Shown one piece after another: positions 37,362 through 45,989 of a stretch of 64,000 nucleotides of DNA (positions are counted from its first letter, which is position 1; every line of letters begins with the position of its first letter). Source of the stretch: OLB7 sp966250335 (GTDB lineage: Bacteria > Bacteroidota > Ignavibacteria > OLB7); the NCBI GenBank assembly GCA_966250335.1, contig CBINGZ010000019.1:25252-89251 (forward strand), written 5' to 3'. The position numbers were made by a program, and so were the translations under genes. The notes below the pieces were generated by a model. That model had not been told where the DNA came from. It saw only the letters and a program-made list of their open reading frames with translations, and made no database searches.

Positions 37362-37441
37362 AACCGGGTGGCGCTTCCCGTTCGGTCGTTCCCGCGGGGA
37401 CCATGGTTCCCCACGACCTCTTTCCTTTCGATCCTGAACCA

Positions 37442-38428
37442 ATGTCTTCCACATCGAACATGGAGCAGAATCTCCCGGGCGCATCGTCATCATGGGTGGT
37501 GGCGGCGTTCTACAAGTTCGTATCGCTTCCCGATCATGAGGAGCTTCGTCTTCCGCTGCTGGAGTTCTGCCGCGAGCAGCGGGTCATGGGGACGATTCTG
37601 CTGGCCCCTGAAGGGATCAACGCCACGGTGTCGGCCGAGCGTCGGGCAATGGATGCGCTGCTGGCGCGGTTGCGGAGCGATCCCCGTCTTGCCGATCTGG
37701 AGCATAAGGAGTCGCTCGCGGAGGAGGCTCCGTTCCATCGCATGAAGGTGAAGCTGAAGAGGGAGATCGTGACGATGGGGGTCCCCTGGACGAGCCCTGA
37801 TATACAGGTGGGTCGTTACGTGCCGCCGGAGGAGTGGAACAGGCTCATATCCGATCCGGATGTTGTCGTCGTCGACACCCGCAACGAGTACGAGGTGGGG
37901 ATCGGCACCTTCCGGGGAGCGATCAATCCTCATACCTCATCGTTCAGGGAGTTCCCCGACTTCGTGCGGGCGAACCTCGACCCGGCCAGGGACAGGCGCG
38001 TTGCGATGTTCTGCACGGGGGGGATACGCTGCGAGAAGGCGACGGCATATCTGGTGGAGCAGGGGTTCCGGGAGGTGTATCATCTGCAGGGGGGGATCCT
38101 CAAATATCTGGAGGAAGTACCTCGCGATGAGAGCCTGTGGGAAGGGGAATGCTTCGTGTTCGATCAGCGGGTGACGGTCGATCACGATCTGGCGCCCGGA
38201 ACGCATCGGGCGTGCCACGGCTGCTGGCTGCCGGTCGGCCCGGAAGAGCTTCTCTCCCCTCACTATATCGAGGGAGTCTGCTGTCCCCGTTGCCACGATG
38301 CTCTCTCTCCCGAACGGCGGGCGGCGCTGGAGGAGCGTCAGCGTCAGGTGGAGCTGGCCCGGCGGCGCAACGTGCGGCATATCGGCGGACAGGGGGCCGA
38401 CATCCGTTCATCCGACGGTTTCGTATAA
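37442..38428 (+). CDS. trhO: tRNA uridine(34) hydroxylase TrhO (rhodanese-domain protein)
   Basis: The 328-residue protein matches the YceA/TrhO family throughout. The N-terminal part carries YKFVSLPDHEELRLPLLEFC and GTILLAPEGINATVS. A central rhodanese domain has VDTRNEYEVGIGTFRGA and the catalytic loop MFCTGGIRCEKAT (Cys191). A C-terminal Cys cluster is seen in HRACHGCWLPV and VCCPRCHDAL. TrhO makes 5-hydroxyuridine at position 34 of several tRNAs, oxygen-dependent, in the cytoplasm. ATG 37442 is chosen; ATG 37460 is also possible. The 400-nt upstream gap holds a candidate attenuator. The next gene encodes an MpaB-family oxygenase 70 nt downstream. Confidence 0.95.
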   Translation: MSSTSNMEQNLPGASSSWVVAAFYKFVSLPDHEELRLPLLEFCREQRVMGTILLAPEGINATVSAERRAMDALLARLRSDPRLADLEHKESLAEEAPFHRMKVKLKREIVTMGVPWTSPDIQVGRYVPPEEWNRLISDPDVVVVDTRNEYEVGIGTFRGAINPHTSSFREFPDFVRANLDPARDRRVAMFCTGGIRCEKATAYLVEQGFREVYHLQGGILKYLEEVPRDESLWEGECFVFDQRVTVDHDLAPGTHRACHGCWLPVGPEELLSPHYIEGVCCPRCHDALSPERRAALEERQRQVELARRRNVRHIGGQGADIRSSDGFV

Positions 38429-38498
38429 GCCCCGGCGGCGCCGCGGTTCGGATGCGGCTTCCGGCGATACGTCGTTCAGCAACCAGCAGGAGACCGGC

Positions 38499-39374
38499 AT
38501 GGGAAGATTCGACATCCTCCGCGAGATAGAGAGCCTCGACCCCGAGCGCGACCACGTCCGCATCTACCATCTCACCTGCGGCTACGAGTTCTCGTGGGAT
38601 ACCGTCCGCGCGCTGGAGATAGCGCTCTACCGCACCTACTGCGTGCCGAGCATCTCCGCGCTTCTCTCATCAACCGGAGAGTTCATCCGCCACACGCAGA
38701 AACGATACGACGACACGGCGATCATGGTGGCGGAAATGTCGGAGTCGGGGTATGAATCGGGACGCGGACATGAGGCGCTGCTGCGGATGAACAGAATCCA
38801 CGGCCGGTTCAACATATCGAACGACGATTATCTGTATGTCCTCTCCACCTTCGTGTTCGAGCCGATACGCTGGGTCGACAGGTTCGGCTGGCGGAAGATG
38901 TGCGCGAACGAACGGATCGCGGCCTACTGCTTCTGGCGCGAGGTCGGCAGGCGGATGGGGATCCGCGACATCCCGGAGAGCTTCGAGGCGTTCGAGCGGT
39001 TCAACATCGACTACGAACGGAAGCATTTCAGGTTTGCCGAGACGAACCGGGAGATAGGGGCTGCCACGCGCGATCTCTTCGCCTCCTGGTTCCCCCGCCT
39101 CTTCACGCCGCTGGTCCGCTACGGCATCTACTCCATGCTGGACGACCCGATGCTGGAGTCGTTCGGCTTCCCGAAGCCGTTCGCTCTTTCACGCCGTGCC
39201 GCCTCCCTCTCGCTGAAGCTGCGGGGAGGGATCGTGAGATATCTCCTCCCGGCGCGGAAGAAACCGAAGTTCTTCCATCACTCACGGACCAGAACATATC
39301 CGACCGGGTACGAGATCAGGTCGCTGGGGCCGCACGATCTTGAGACTCATCGCAAGACCCGGCATGTCGAGTGA
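38499..39374 (+). CDS. MpaB/DUF2236-family oxygenase-like protein
   Basis: The 291-residue protein shows the DUF2236 pattern. VPSISALLSSTGEF and KRYDDTAIMVAEMSESG lie in the N-terminal third, then a histidine-containing NRIHGRFNISNDDYLYVLST, FEPIRWVDRFGWRK and CFWREVGRRMGIRDIP. Known relatives include the latex-clearing haem protein and fungal MpaB; bacterial members are mostly uncharacterised and often called ER-bound oxygenase-like. Haem binding is inferred from family, not shown. ATG 38499 follows 'aggaga'. It is 70 nt after trhO, so it could be co-transcribed, and it ends at a bidirectional hairpin. Confidence 0.85.
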   Translation: MGRFDILREIESLDPERDHVRIYHLTCGYEFSWDTVRALEIALYRTYCVPSISALLSSTGEFIRHTQKRYDDTAIMVAEMSESGYESGRGHEALLRMNRIHGRFNISNDDYLYVLSTFVFEPIRWVDRFGWRKMCANERIAAYCFWREVGRRMGIRDIPESFEAFERFNIDYERKHFRFAETNREIGAATRDLFASWFPRLFTPLVRYGIYSMLDDPMLESFGFPKPFALSRRAASLSLKLRGGIVRYLLPARKKPKFFHHSRTRTYPTGYEIRSLGPHDLETHRKTRHVE

Positions 39375-39417
39375 GTTGTGGGATAATCGTGTGTCGATAC
39401 GATTGAAATCTCACAAC
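39375..39417. terminator. Bidirectional hairpin between convergent genes
   Basis: GTTGTGGGATAATCGT (39375-39390) pairs with ACGATT-gaa-ATCTCACAAC (39399-39417) with one wobble and a small bulge. It starts at the stop of the oxygenase gene and covers the stop codon of the facing gene. Confidence 0.7.
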
Positions 39418-40094
39418 CCGATTGTATTCCCCACGATCCGTATGATCATGATATAAGCGTTTCCCCATCCGTCCTCGCGCAGGAAGTCGGCGTCGGTGTC
39501 GGGATTTCCAATGAACGGTCTGAGGACCCACCCCATCTGGATGCCGACGAACGCATAGGAGATGATCCAGACCTTGAGCAGGTTCCGATGTCTCGGATTG
39601 CGTGCGATAAGAGGTCTGTAATGCCGCCGGATCGCCGCCTGCGCCGCGATGCTGGCCGCGGAGAACATCGCAGCGTTCACCAGCACGCCGTCCAGGTAGC
39701 CGGGGCTTGAGGCGTACCAGAAGAGGGTCAGGGGGGCAAGGGTCAGCAGCATGGCGGCCATGCTCGTCTGTGCTGCGGCCACGGCGCGGCAGGCTGCTCC
39801 GAAGTCGGAGGCGAGCCCCGCCAGCGCGTTGAAGACGAAGAAGCTCGGCAGGCTCAGAAAGAAGGTGATCGTCAGCAGGAACGGCGCCTTGACGGCGGAG
39901 AAGAGGACCTGGGTCCACTGTCCGCCGTCGAAGGGGTTCGTCCACAGGCCGTGGCTTCCCATGCATCCGCCGTAGATCATGAGCGCGAGCACGGCCGCCG
40001 TTCCCTGTCGCCACAGGCTTCCCGCGCTCTCGCCGCGCAGCAGTCGATCGAACCGGCCGGCGAAGCGGTCGATCGGTGGGCTCTGGATGTTCAT
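39411..40094 (-). CDS. Multi-pass membrane protein, paralog of the next gene
   Basis: The 227-residue protein has five or six hydrophobic segments. Recognisable blocks are FDRLLRGE near the N-terminus, VKAPFLLTITFFLSLPSFFVFNAL, and YAFVGIQMGWVLRPFIGNPD at the C-terminus. The same blocks occur in the neighbour at 40119 (IDRLLRGD, VKVPTLFLLTLTITFPSLYAFNAL, FGLVGAQLSWVMSPFVGDPD), so the two are tandem duplicates. As I recall, similar proteins are annotated only as hypothetical or, doubtfully, as WH2-domain proteins. No function can be assigned. The gap to its partner is 24 nt, so they share an operon. Confidence 0.88.
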   Translation of the reverse strand: MNIQSPPIDRFAGRFDRLLRGESAGSLWRQGTAAVLALMIYGGCMGSHGLWTNPFDGGQWTQVLFSAVKAPFLLTITFFLSLPSFFVFNALAGLASDFGAACRAVAAAQTSMAAMLLTLAPLTLFWYASSPGYLDGVLVNAAMFSAASIAAQAAIRRHYRPLIARNPRHRNLLKVWIISYAFVGIQMGWVLRPFIGNPDTDADFLREDGWGNAYIMIIRIVGNTIGL

Positions 40095-40118
40095 GCGGAA
40101 TCGTATCGTTGAGTGATC

Positions 40119-41003
40119 TTACGACATCAGCATCAGGAACGCCTTCCACACAGCCTCGAAGAAGCTCGACTCCCGTCCGTGGTACCACATGAACGGCCGG
40201 TCCGGGTCGCCGACGAAGGGGCTCATCACCCAGCTCAACTGCGCTCCCACCAGACCGAAGACCACGACCCATGTCCTGAAGATCCGTCGCACCTTGGGGT
40301 CGGTCGGTTTCTTCGATCTGCGGTCGAGAGGGCCGGGGCGGATCGCCCTCTTCGCCAGCACGAGCTGCGCGATATCGGCGTCGGTCGCGGTCGTCGTGGC
40401 TGCCGTGGTCGAACCGTTGGAGAGAGGCTCGGCGACATGCTCACCGTTATCTCCCGTTACGATCTCTTCCTCGTTCTCTTCATCTCCCGTTCCCTCCTTC
40501 GCCGCCTGATGGATCCGTTCCAGAGTCCTCAGAAGAAACCGGAGTCCCAGAACACCGGCGATCGTGAAGATCGCCACGTTCAGCATCAGCATGAAGGGGT
40601 AGCTGTCGGTGCTCAGCGAGAAGAACGCGGTGATCGGTCCCAGCGAAGCGAGCACCGCCGTCATCACGACGAGCGTGGCGATCAGCAGCCGCCAGACGGC
40701 CTGGATCGAAAGGGGGGAGCCGACCAGGGCATTGAACGCATAGAGCGACGGGAAGGTGATCGTGAGGGTCAGCAGGAAAAGGGTCGGGACCTTGACCATG
40801 GTGACGAAGACGCGGGCGAACGGCATGTCTCCTCCCCCGGTCAGCGTGTAGGTCGTCATGCAGATCCCGTAGATCGCCCCCATCAGCGCGATGGCGATGA
40901 TCGATTCCCTGACCGGCAGGGCCACCGACCCGTATCGGAGCGCGGACAACTGTGTGGCGTCCCCTCGAAGGAGCCTGTCGATGTGCTTGATCTGTCGCAG
41001 CAT
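40119..41003 (-). CDS. Multi-pass membrane protein with charged loop, paralog of the previous gene
   Basis: The 294-residue protein has the same five-segment plan as its downstream neighbour but carries an extra acidic and Thr/Ala-rich loop (EGTGDEENEEEIVTGD, then TTAATTTATDAD, about residues 175-220) between the last two hydrophobic blocks. The C-terminal motif GAQLSWVMSPFVGDPDRPFM is shared with the paralog. ATG 41003 is preferred over the in-frame ATG at 41087, whose extra residues are basic and poorly structured. No known function; the tandem copy suggests a heteromeric membrane complex (inference). Confidence 0.88.
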   Translation of the reverse strand: MLRQIKHIDRLLRGDATQLSALRYGSVALPVRESIIAIALMGAIYGICMTTYTLTGGGDMPFARVFVTMVKVPTLFLLTLTITFPSLYAFNALVGSPLSIQAVWRLLIATLVVMTAVLASLGPITAFFSLSTDSYPFMLMLNVAIFTIAGVLGLRFLLRTLERIHQAAKEGTGDEENEEEIVTGDNGEHVAEPLSNGSTTAATTTATDADIAQLVLAKRAIRPGPLDRRSKKPTDPKVRRIFRTWVVVFGLVGAQLSWVMSPFVGDPDRPFMWYHGRESSFFEAVWKAFLMLMS

Positions 41004-41205
41004 GATGAATCGGTTCGTATTGGTTGAGCCTGTCCGACCCGTTCTGCGCAAAGGCGCGGCGGAGCGCCGTGCGGGGCCGGTGTTCACGCTGCAAGGTTAA
41101 CCAGGGGGCGTCCGTCGATACGAGCACACGCACGTGGTTTCTGGAGCACTCGGGTGCTTGGGGGAAGGGGGAGTGAGGGTGTCTGCCGAATCAGCGGCAA
41201 AGACG

Positions 41206-41213
41206 TACTTTTG
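41206..41213 (+). promoter_or_regulatory. Putative promoter box (TACTTTTG) for the MutS-McrC operon
   Basis: TACTTTTG fits TAnnTTTG exactly and lies 139 nt before the first gene of the plus-strand operon. No clear TTG is found at the right distance (ctg at 41183). Confidence 0.45.
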
Positions 41214-41351
41214 TCGCTGCCGTGGAGCATGGCGACAGGTTGAGCCGGGCCCGCGCATAAGCGGAGCCGCTGGCGCTTCGAGCCGAACTTCGTCGTGTTC
41301 CGGAAGGTTGATAGGTTGTCGTCTACCCGTCATGACATCACAGGGAGATAC

Positions 41352-43178
41352 GTGAACAGTCGGAGCGCGCTGGAAGGGGCGTTGATCAGGCATCTTGCGC
41401 GTCTGGAACGGCGCATCATTCGTCTGCAGGAGAGAAGTCGTCGATTCTCGTGGGGGCGTCTGGCGATCGCGCTTGTCGGTGTGGCCGCGGCGATCCCCGC
41501 CCTGAGGGTGGACGATCTCCTCGGCTGGATCGTGATAGGATTCTTTACGGCCCTCTTCGCCGTCACCGCCCATTTCCACAGCAGGCTGGAACAGGGGCTC
41601 CGCCGCCACAGGTTCTGGCTGCGGATCAAGGCGGGGCATCTGGCCAGGATGCGGCACGACTGGCACGGTATCCCGCTTGCCCATGCGGGGGAGCCGATCC
41701 CCGATCACCCCTTCGAGAACGATCTCAACATCACCGGCCCGCGATCGCTCGTTCATCTGCTCGATACATCGATCTCCGAGGGAGGGAGCCGGCGTCTCCG
41801 CTCATGGCTGCTGGAGGTCAGTCCCGATATCGCCGCGGTGCGGCTCCGTCAGGAGCTTGTGCGAGAGCTGACGCCGCTCGACAGCTTCCGCGACCGCCTG
41901 ACGCTTGCCGGCGCGCTGGTGGCAAGAAAGCAGGGGGAGCTCTGGGACGGCGACCGCGTCGTGGAATGGCTCGACTCGAACCCTCCCGTGAAATCGATGC
42001 GGGGTTACGTCGTCGTGCTTGCCGTGATGGGGCTGCTCAACGTGGGGCTGGCTATCCTCCCGGCGCTGACCGATTTCCCGACGATCTGGCCCTATACCCT
42101 TCTCCTCTACGCGGCCCTCTATCTTCACAAGAGAAAGGAGTTCGAGGAACTCTTCGAGGCTGCGGTCGAGCTGGAAGGGCTGCTCCATCAGCTCAGGGCG
42201 ATCCTTCTCCATATCGAGACGTTCGACTACCGGAGAACGGCGGGGCTGGCTGAACTCTGCCGTCCGTTCACGGGGGAGGGGAAGCGACCGTCGGCGCTGC
42301 TCCGCGCGGTTTCCAGGGTGGCGACCGCCGCCAGTTTCCAGCACAACCCGCTGGCCCGCCTGCTGCTGAATATCGTGATGCCGTGGGATCTCCATTTCGC
42401 CGAGCGCTTCAACCAGGCGAAGGAGGCGATCCGCGACCGCATGCCGGTCTGGCTCGACCGCTGGTACGAGCTGGAGGCGCTCTCCTCTCTGGCGAACTTC
42501 GCGGCGCTCAACCCCCGGTTCGTCATGCCCGATATTCTGGACGCCGCCGAGCCGGTCTTCGTCGTCGAGTCGGTGGGGCACCCGCTTTTGTCGGATGATC
42601 TTCGTGTCTGCAACGATTATACGATGGAAGGTCTGGGGCAACTTTCTATCGTGACGGGATCGAACATGTCGGGCAAGAGCACGTTCCTGCGGACGCTCGG
42701 CGTCAACCTGTCGCTGGCGTTCGCCGGCGGGCCGGTCTGCGCCGGGCGCTTCACGACGATTCCGTTCCGACTCTTCACCTGCATCAACGTGCTCGATTCC
42801 GTCAACGACGGCATCTCCTATTTCTACGCGGAGGTCCGTCGTCTGAAGGCGCTGCTGACGGCCCTGCAGAGCGACAAGGGAGATCCACTCTTCTTTCTGA
42901 TCGATGAGATATTTCGCGGCACGAACAATCGCGAGCGGCTGACCGGAAGCCGCGCCTACGTCCGCGCGCTCGCCGGGGGACGCGGAGTGGGGCTTATCTC
43001 GACGCACGATCTTGAACTGGTCCATCTTGCCGAGGAGCTTCCCGGCATACGCAACCATCATTTCCGGGAGGATGTGGCCGACGGCAGGATGATCTTCGAC
43101 TACCGTCTGCATGAGGGGCCCAGCCCGACGACCAACGCGCTGGAGATCATGAAAATGGAAGGGCTTCCGGTGGAATAA
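41352..43178 (+). CDS. Membrane-anchored MutS-family ATPase
   Basis: The 608-residue protein combines transmembrane segments with a MutS-type ATPase. Two hydrophobic helices lie near residues 35-75 (LAIALVGVAAAIPAL, GWIVIGFFTALFAVTAHF) and two more near 220-265 (VVVLAVMGLLNVGLAIL, YTLLLYAALYL). The core domain reads LVHLLDTSISEGGSRRLRSW. The ATPase has Walker A GSNMSGKSTFLR (from 436), Walker B FFLIDEIFRGTN (Asp518) and a STHD switch. There is no mismatch-recognition domain I. GTG 41352 is chosen because GGGAG lies just upstream; the frame is open to 41295. Such MutS relatives with membrane helices are known in Bacteroidota, role unclear. First gene of a seven-gene run that includes McrC. Confidence 0.9.
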   Translation: MNSRSALEGALIRHLARLERRIIRLQERSRRFSWGRLAIALVGVAAAIPALRVDDLLGWIVIGFFTALFAVTAHFHSRLEQGLRRHRFWLRIKAGHLARMRHDWHGIPLAHAGEPIPDHPFENDLNITGPRSLVHLLDTSISEGGSRRLRSWLLEVSPDIAAVRLRQELVRELTPLDSFRDRLTLAGALVARKQGELWDGDRVVEWLDSNPPVKSMRGYVVVLAVMGLLNVGLAILPALTDFPTIWPYTLLLYAALYLHKRKEFEELFEAAVELEGLLHQLRAILLHIETFDYRRTAGLAELCRPFTGEGKRPSALLRAVSRVATAASFQHNPLARLLLNIVMPWDLHFAERFNQAKEAIRDRMPVWLDRWYELEALSSLANFAALNPRFVMPDILDAAEPVFVVESVGHPLLSDDLRVCNDYTMEGLGQLSIVTGSNMSGKSTFLRTLGVNLSLAFAGGPVCAGRFTTIPFRLFTCINVLDSVNDGISYFYAEVRRLKALLTALQSDKGDPLFFLIDEIFRGTNNRERLTGSRAYVRALAGGRGVGLISTHDLELVHLAEELPGIRNHHFREDVADGRMIFDYRLHEGPSPTTNALEIMKMEGLPVE

Positions 43179-43215
43179 GAGATCGCCGTCGCCCGGCCGA
43201 ATCGAACACGATACG

Positions 43216-44454
43216 ATGCGAACGATCCGACTCAAGGAATATCAATCCACGATCATTCCACGCAACGATCTCTCCGAGGCCGAGGCGGAGGAACTCTATC
43301 GTCTCTACGGCCGGTGGGTCGAGATCGACTTCCCCTCCCCCGCGACGCGGTGGGACTGGAGGCTCAACTCGTCGGGGTGGGTCGGGACGATTCCCCTCTC
43401 CTCCGGGCTCCGTCTGATCCTTGAACCGAGAACACCCGTCACGAACATCTTCCGGATGCTCGAATGGGCCTACGATCTGGAGAGCTTCCATATCCTGAAG
43501 GGGGTGACGGAGGTGGCCTCGCTGGAGGATGTCTACCGTCGACTGGCGGTCATCCTGGCGAAGCGGGTGCTGGAACGTGGGAGGAAGGGGCTCTACAGAG
43601 CGTATGTGCCGGAGGAGGAGCGGAGCAGCTACGTGCGCGGATCGATCGATCTTTCCCGATCGCTGCGCGAGCCGTGGCGGGCCGATCTTCACTGCCGCTA
43701 CCAGGAACATACCTCGGATGTGATCGAGAACCAGATCCTCGCCTCCACACTCCATGCCGTCGCGCGCCGGGGGATCTGCTGTCCCGATTCGCTCGGAAGC
43801 GTCCGCGCCGCCTATCGCTCGCTCCACGGCCTTGCCGGTGTCCGGAGGATGAGCCCGTCGGACTGTATCGGACTCCTCTACAATCGTCTGAACGAGGACT
43901 ACAGGCCGCTCCATGCGCTCTGCCGTTTCTTCCTGGAACATGCGGGCCCGAGCCATGAGTCGGGCGACCGGACGATGCTCCCCTTCCTCGTCAACATGGC
44001 GCGGCTCTACGAGCTCTTCGTCGCGAAATGGACCGCGGCGCATCTCCCGCAGGAATATCGTGTTACAGCTCAGGAGTCGGTCCTCGTCGATCCGGAGGGG
44101 ACGCTCCGGATCAATATCGATCTTGTGCTGACCCACGGCGAGGAGCGGACGCCGACCGCCGTGCTCGACACGAAGTACAAGGTCGGAGGAGCGCGGGCGG
44201 CCGATCTGAGCCAGGTGGTCTCGTACGCCGTGGCGAAGAACTGTCGTCGTGCGATACTGATCTATCCCGTCATGCCCGATATCCCGGTCAGCACCCGCTA
44301 CGGCGCGGGAGACGTCCATGTGCAGACGCTCGCCTTCGGTATCGAGGGGGATCTCGACGCGGCGGGGAGACGATTTCTTGCATCGCTTCTCGATAACGAC
44401 CCGGGGCGTGTCGGCGCCTCCGGGGAAGCGACCATATCATCCGGCTCCCAATGA
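43216..44454 (+). CDS. McrC-family restriction nuclease subunit without McrB
   Basis: The 412-residue protein matches the McrC family. The N-terminal beta region has GWVGTIPLSSGLRLILEPR, followed by the helical VTNIFRMLEWAYDL segment and RGSIDLSRSL. The C-terminal PD-(D/E)xK nuclease has RINIDLVL (Asp302) and AVLDTKYKVGG (Asp318, Lys320). The catalytic residues look intact. McrC normally works with McrB, a GTPase that translocates along modified DNA; no McrB or other AAA+ gene lies in this operon. The only NTPase nearby is the MutS-like protein 37 nt upstream. The gene overlaps the next by 4 nt (ATGA). Possible defence or repair nuclease using another motor. Confidence 0.9.
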   Translation: MRTIRLKEYQSTIIPRNDLSEAEAEELYRLYGRWVEIDFPSPATRWDWRLNSSGWVGTIPLSSGLRLILEPRTPVTNIFRMLEWAYDLESFHILKGVTEVASLEDVYRRLAVILAKRVLERGRKGLYRAYVPEEERSSYVRGSIDLSRSLREPWRADLHCRYQEHTSDVIENQILASTLHAVARRGICCPDSLGSVRAAYRSLHGLAGVRRMSPSDCIGLLYNRLNEDYRPLHALCRFFLEHAGPSHESGDRTMLPFLVNMARLYELFVAKWTAAHLPQEYRVTAQESVLVDPEGTLRINIDLVLTHGEERTPTAVLDTKYKVGGARAADLSQVVSYAVAKNCRRAILIYPVMPDIPVSTRYGAGDVHVQTLAFGIEGDLDAAGRRFLASLLDNDPGRVGASGEATISSGSQ

Positions 44455-45119
44455 ATCGAAAAGAGATAGAAATGCTCGCCGGAGAGATCCGGGGTCGTGT
44501 CGACACGCTCCCGGAGCATACGACCGAGAAGATCCGCGATCTTCGCAGGGAGTTCTCCCGGCGGTTGAAAGGCCTCGACGCCGAAGAGATGATCGCTCTT
44601 GCCGACAGGCTGATCGATCTCGGCCGCTTCGATCTCCGGTTCGTCGGCTACGAGCTCGTGTCGCACCACAGGGAGGCTGCCGCCGCTCTCGACGCCGACC
44701 ATCTGGAGCGGCTCGGGCGCGGGATGGCGAGCTGGCAGGAGGTCGACACCTTCAGCCCCTATCTCTCCGGTCCGGCCTGGCGGAAGGGACAGATCCCGAC
44801 CTCGCTGATCGAATCGTGGGCGCGTTCCGACGACCGCTGGTGGAGACGCGCCGCCGTCGTCAGCACGGTCCCCCTCAACAACAGGGCCCGCGGCGGGAGC
44901 GGGGACGCATCCCGCACGCTTCACATCTGCGCCATGCTGATCGACGACAGGGACGATATGGTGGTCAAGGCGATCTCATGGGCGCTGCGGGAGCTTGCCA
45001 AGCGTGACCCGGAGTCGGTGAGGGGGTTCATGGAGGAGCATCGCGACCGGGCGGCTTCACGCGTGATCCGCGAGGTCCGCAACAAGCTTGAGACGGGATT
45101 GAAGACGCCGAGGAGATAA
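44451..45119 (+). CDS. AlkD-like HEAT-repeat DNA alkylation repair protein
   Basis: The 222-residue protein has helical HEAT-like repeats. Family motifs include RREFSRRLKGLDAEEMIALADRLI, the ARSDDRWWRRAAVVS segment with its conserved Trp pair and Arg, DRDDMVVKAISWALRELAKRDP and a final EVRNKL helix. AlkC/AlkD relatives remove alkylated purines without base flipping. The length is close to AlkD (about 230). It overlaps the mcrC-like gene by ATGA, so the two are translationally coupled, which suggests a joint DNA-damage or modified-DNA role. Confidence 0.88.
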   Translation: MNRKEIEMLAGEIRGRVDTLPEHTTEKIRDLRREFSRRLKGLDAEEMIALADRLIDLGRFDLRFVGYELVSHHREAAAALDADHLERLGRGMASWQEVDTFSPYLSGPAWRKGQIPTSLIESWARSDDRWWRRAAVVSTVPLNNRARGGSGDASRTLHICAMLIDDRDDMVVKAISWALRELAKRDPESVRGFMEEHRDRAASRVIREVRNKLETGLKTPRR

Positions 45120-45194
45120 TCTCCCGTCGCGCGCAACCGGGGATCGGATATGTCGTAGCGGCCTGCTTCCCATATCATATCCCTATCAAACCTC

Positions 45195-45989
45195 ATGATT
45201 ACTCGACACGATATTCTTCAGGCGCTCCGCTCCGCCATGGAGCCGCTCGACTACGTTCACGCCATGTGGGAAGGAGGGGCCGCCGCGTTCGACCGGGTCG
45301 ACGAATGGTCCGATATCGACCTTCAGTTCGATGTGGACGACGAGAGGGTGGAGGATACCTTCCTTGCCGTGGATGCGGCTCTCGCCGCGCTCTCGCCGAT
45401 CGATCTCCGCTACCGTCTCCCCGACCCGACATGGCACGGCCACTCGCAGGTCTTCTACCGTATGGTAGACGCAAGCCCCTTCCTTCTGCTCGATCTGAGC
45501 GTCTCCAAACGGAGTTCGACCGACAAGTTCCTCCAGCGCGAGGTACACGGGAATCCGGTCGTCCATTTCGACAAGTCGGGGGTGATCGTCATGAAGCCGC
45601 TCGATGTCGATGGGGTCGTGGCCCGGCTTCGCGGCCGTGTGGAGACGATGCGGATCACGTTCGAGATGTTCCAGCCGTTCGTCGACAAGGAGCTCAACAG
45701 AGGAAACAGCGTGGAGGCGGTCGCCTTCTACCACGGCTCCACGCTCCGGCCGCTGGTGGAGGCGCTCCGCATCCGATATTGTCCCGCCCGCTCCGGCTTC
45801 CACACGCGCTATGTTCAGTACGATCTTCCGGCCGATGCCGTCACGCGGCTCGAACGGCTCTTCTACGTAACTTCGCCGGACGACCTGCGCCGCGGCCGCG
45901 AGGATGCCGACCGCTGGTTCCGCGAGACGATCGAGGCGATCGACTTCGACGAGGTCGGACGACTTCTGAAGGAAGAGAGCGAACGATGA
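45195..45989 (+). CDS. Nucleotidyltransferase-like protein
   Basis: The 264-residue protein contains the nucleotidyltransferase signature GGAAAFDRVDEWSDIDLQF (about 27-45; GG then Asp-Ile-Asp), and a later strand FLLLDLSVSK (about 95-104) which could carry the third Asp. The rest is helical, with MRITFEMFQPFVDKELNRGN typical of the C-terminal helices of minimal NTases such as those in the DUF4111 or kanamycin nucleotidyltransferase group. The substrate is unknown. It overlaps the next gene by 4 nt (ATGA) and lies 75 nt after the AlkD-like gene. Confidence 0.82.
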   Translation: MITRHDILQALRSAMEPLDYVHAMWEGGAAAFDRVDEWSDIDLQFDVDDERVEDTFLAVDAALAALSPIDLRYRLPDPTWHGHSQVFYRMVDASPFLLLDLSVSKRSSTDKFLQREVHGNPVVHFDKSGVIVMKPLDVDGVVARLRGRVETMRITFEMFQPFVDKELNRGNSVEAVAFYHGSTLRPLVEALRIRYCPARSGFHTRYVQYDLPADAVTRLERLFYVTSPDDLRRGREDADRWFRETIEAIDFDEVGRLLKEESER

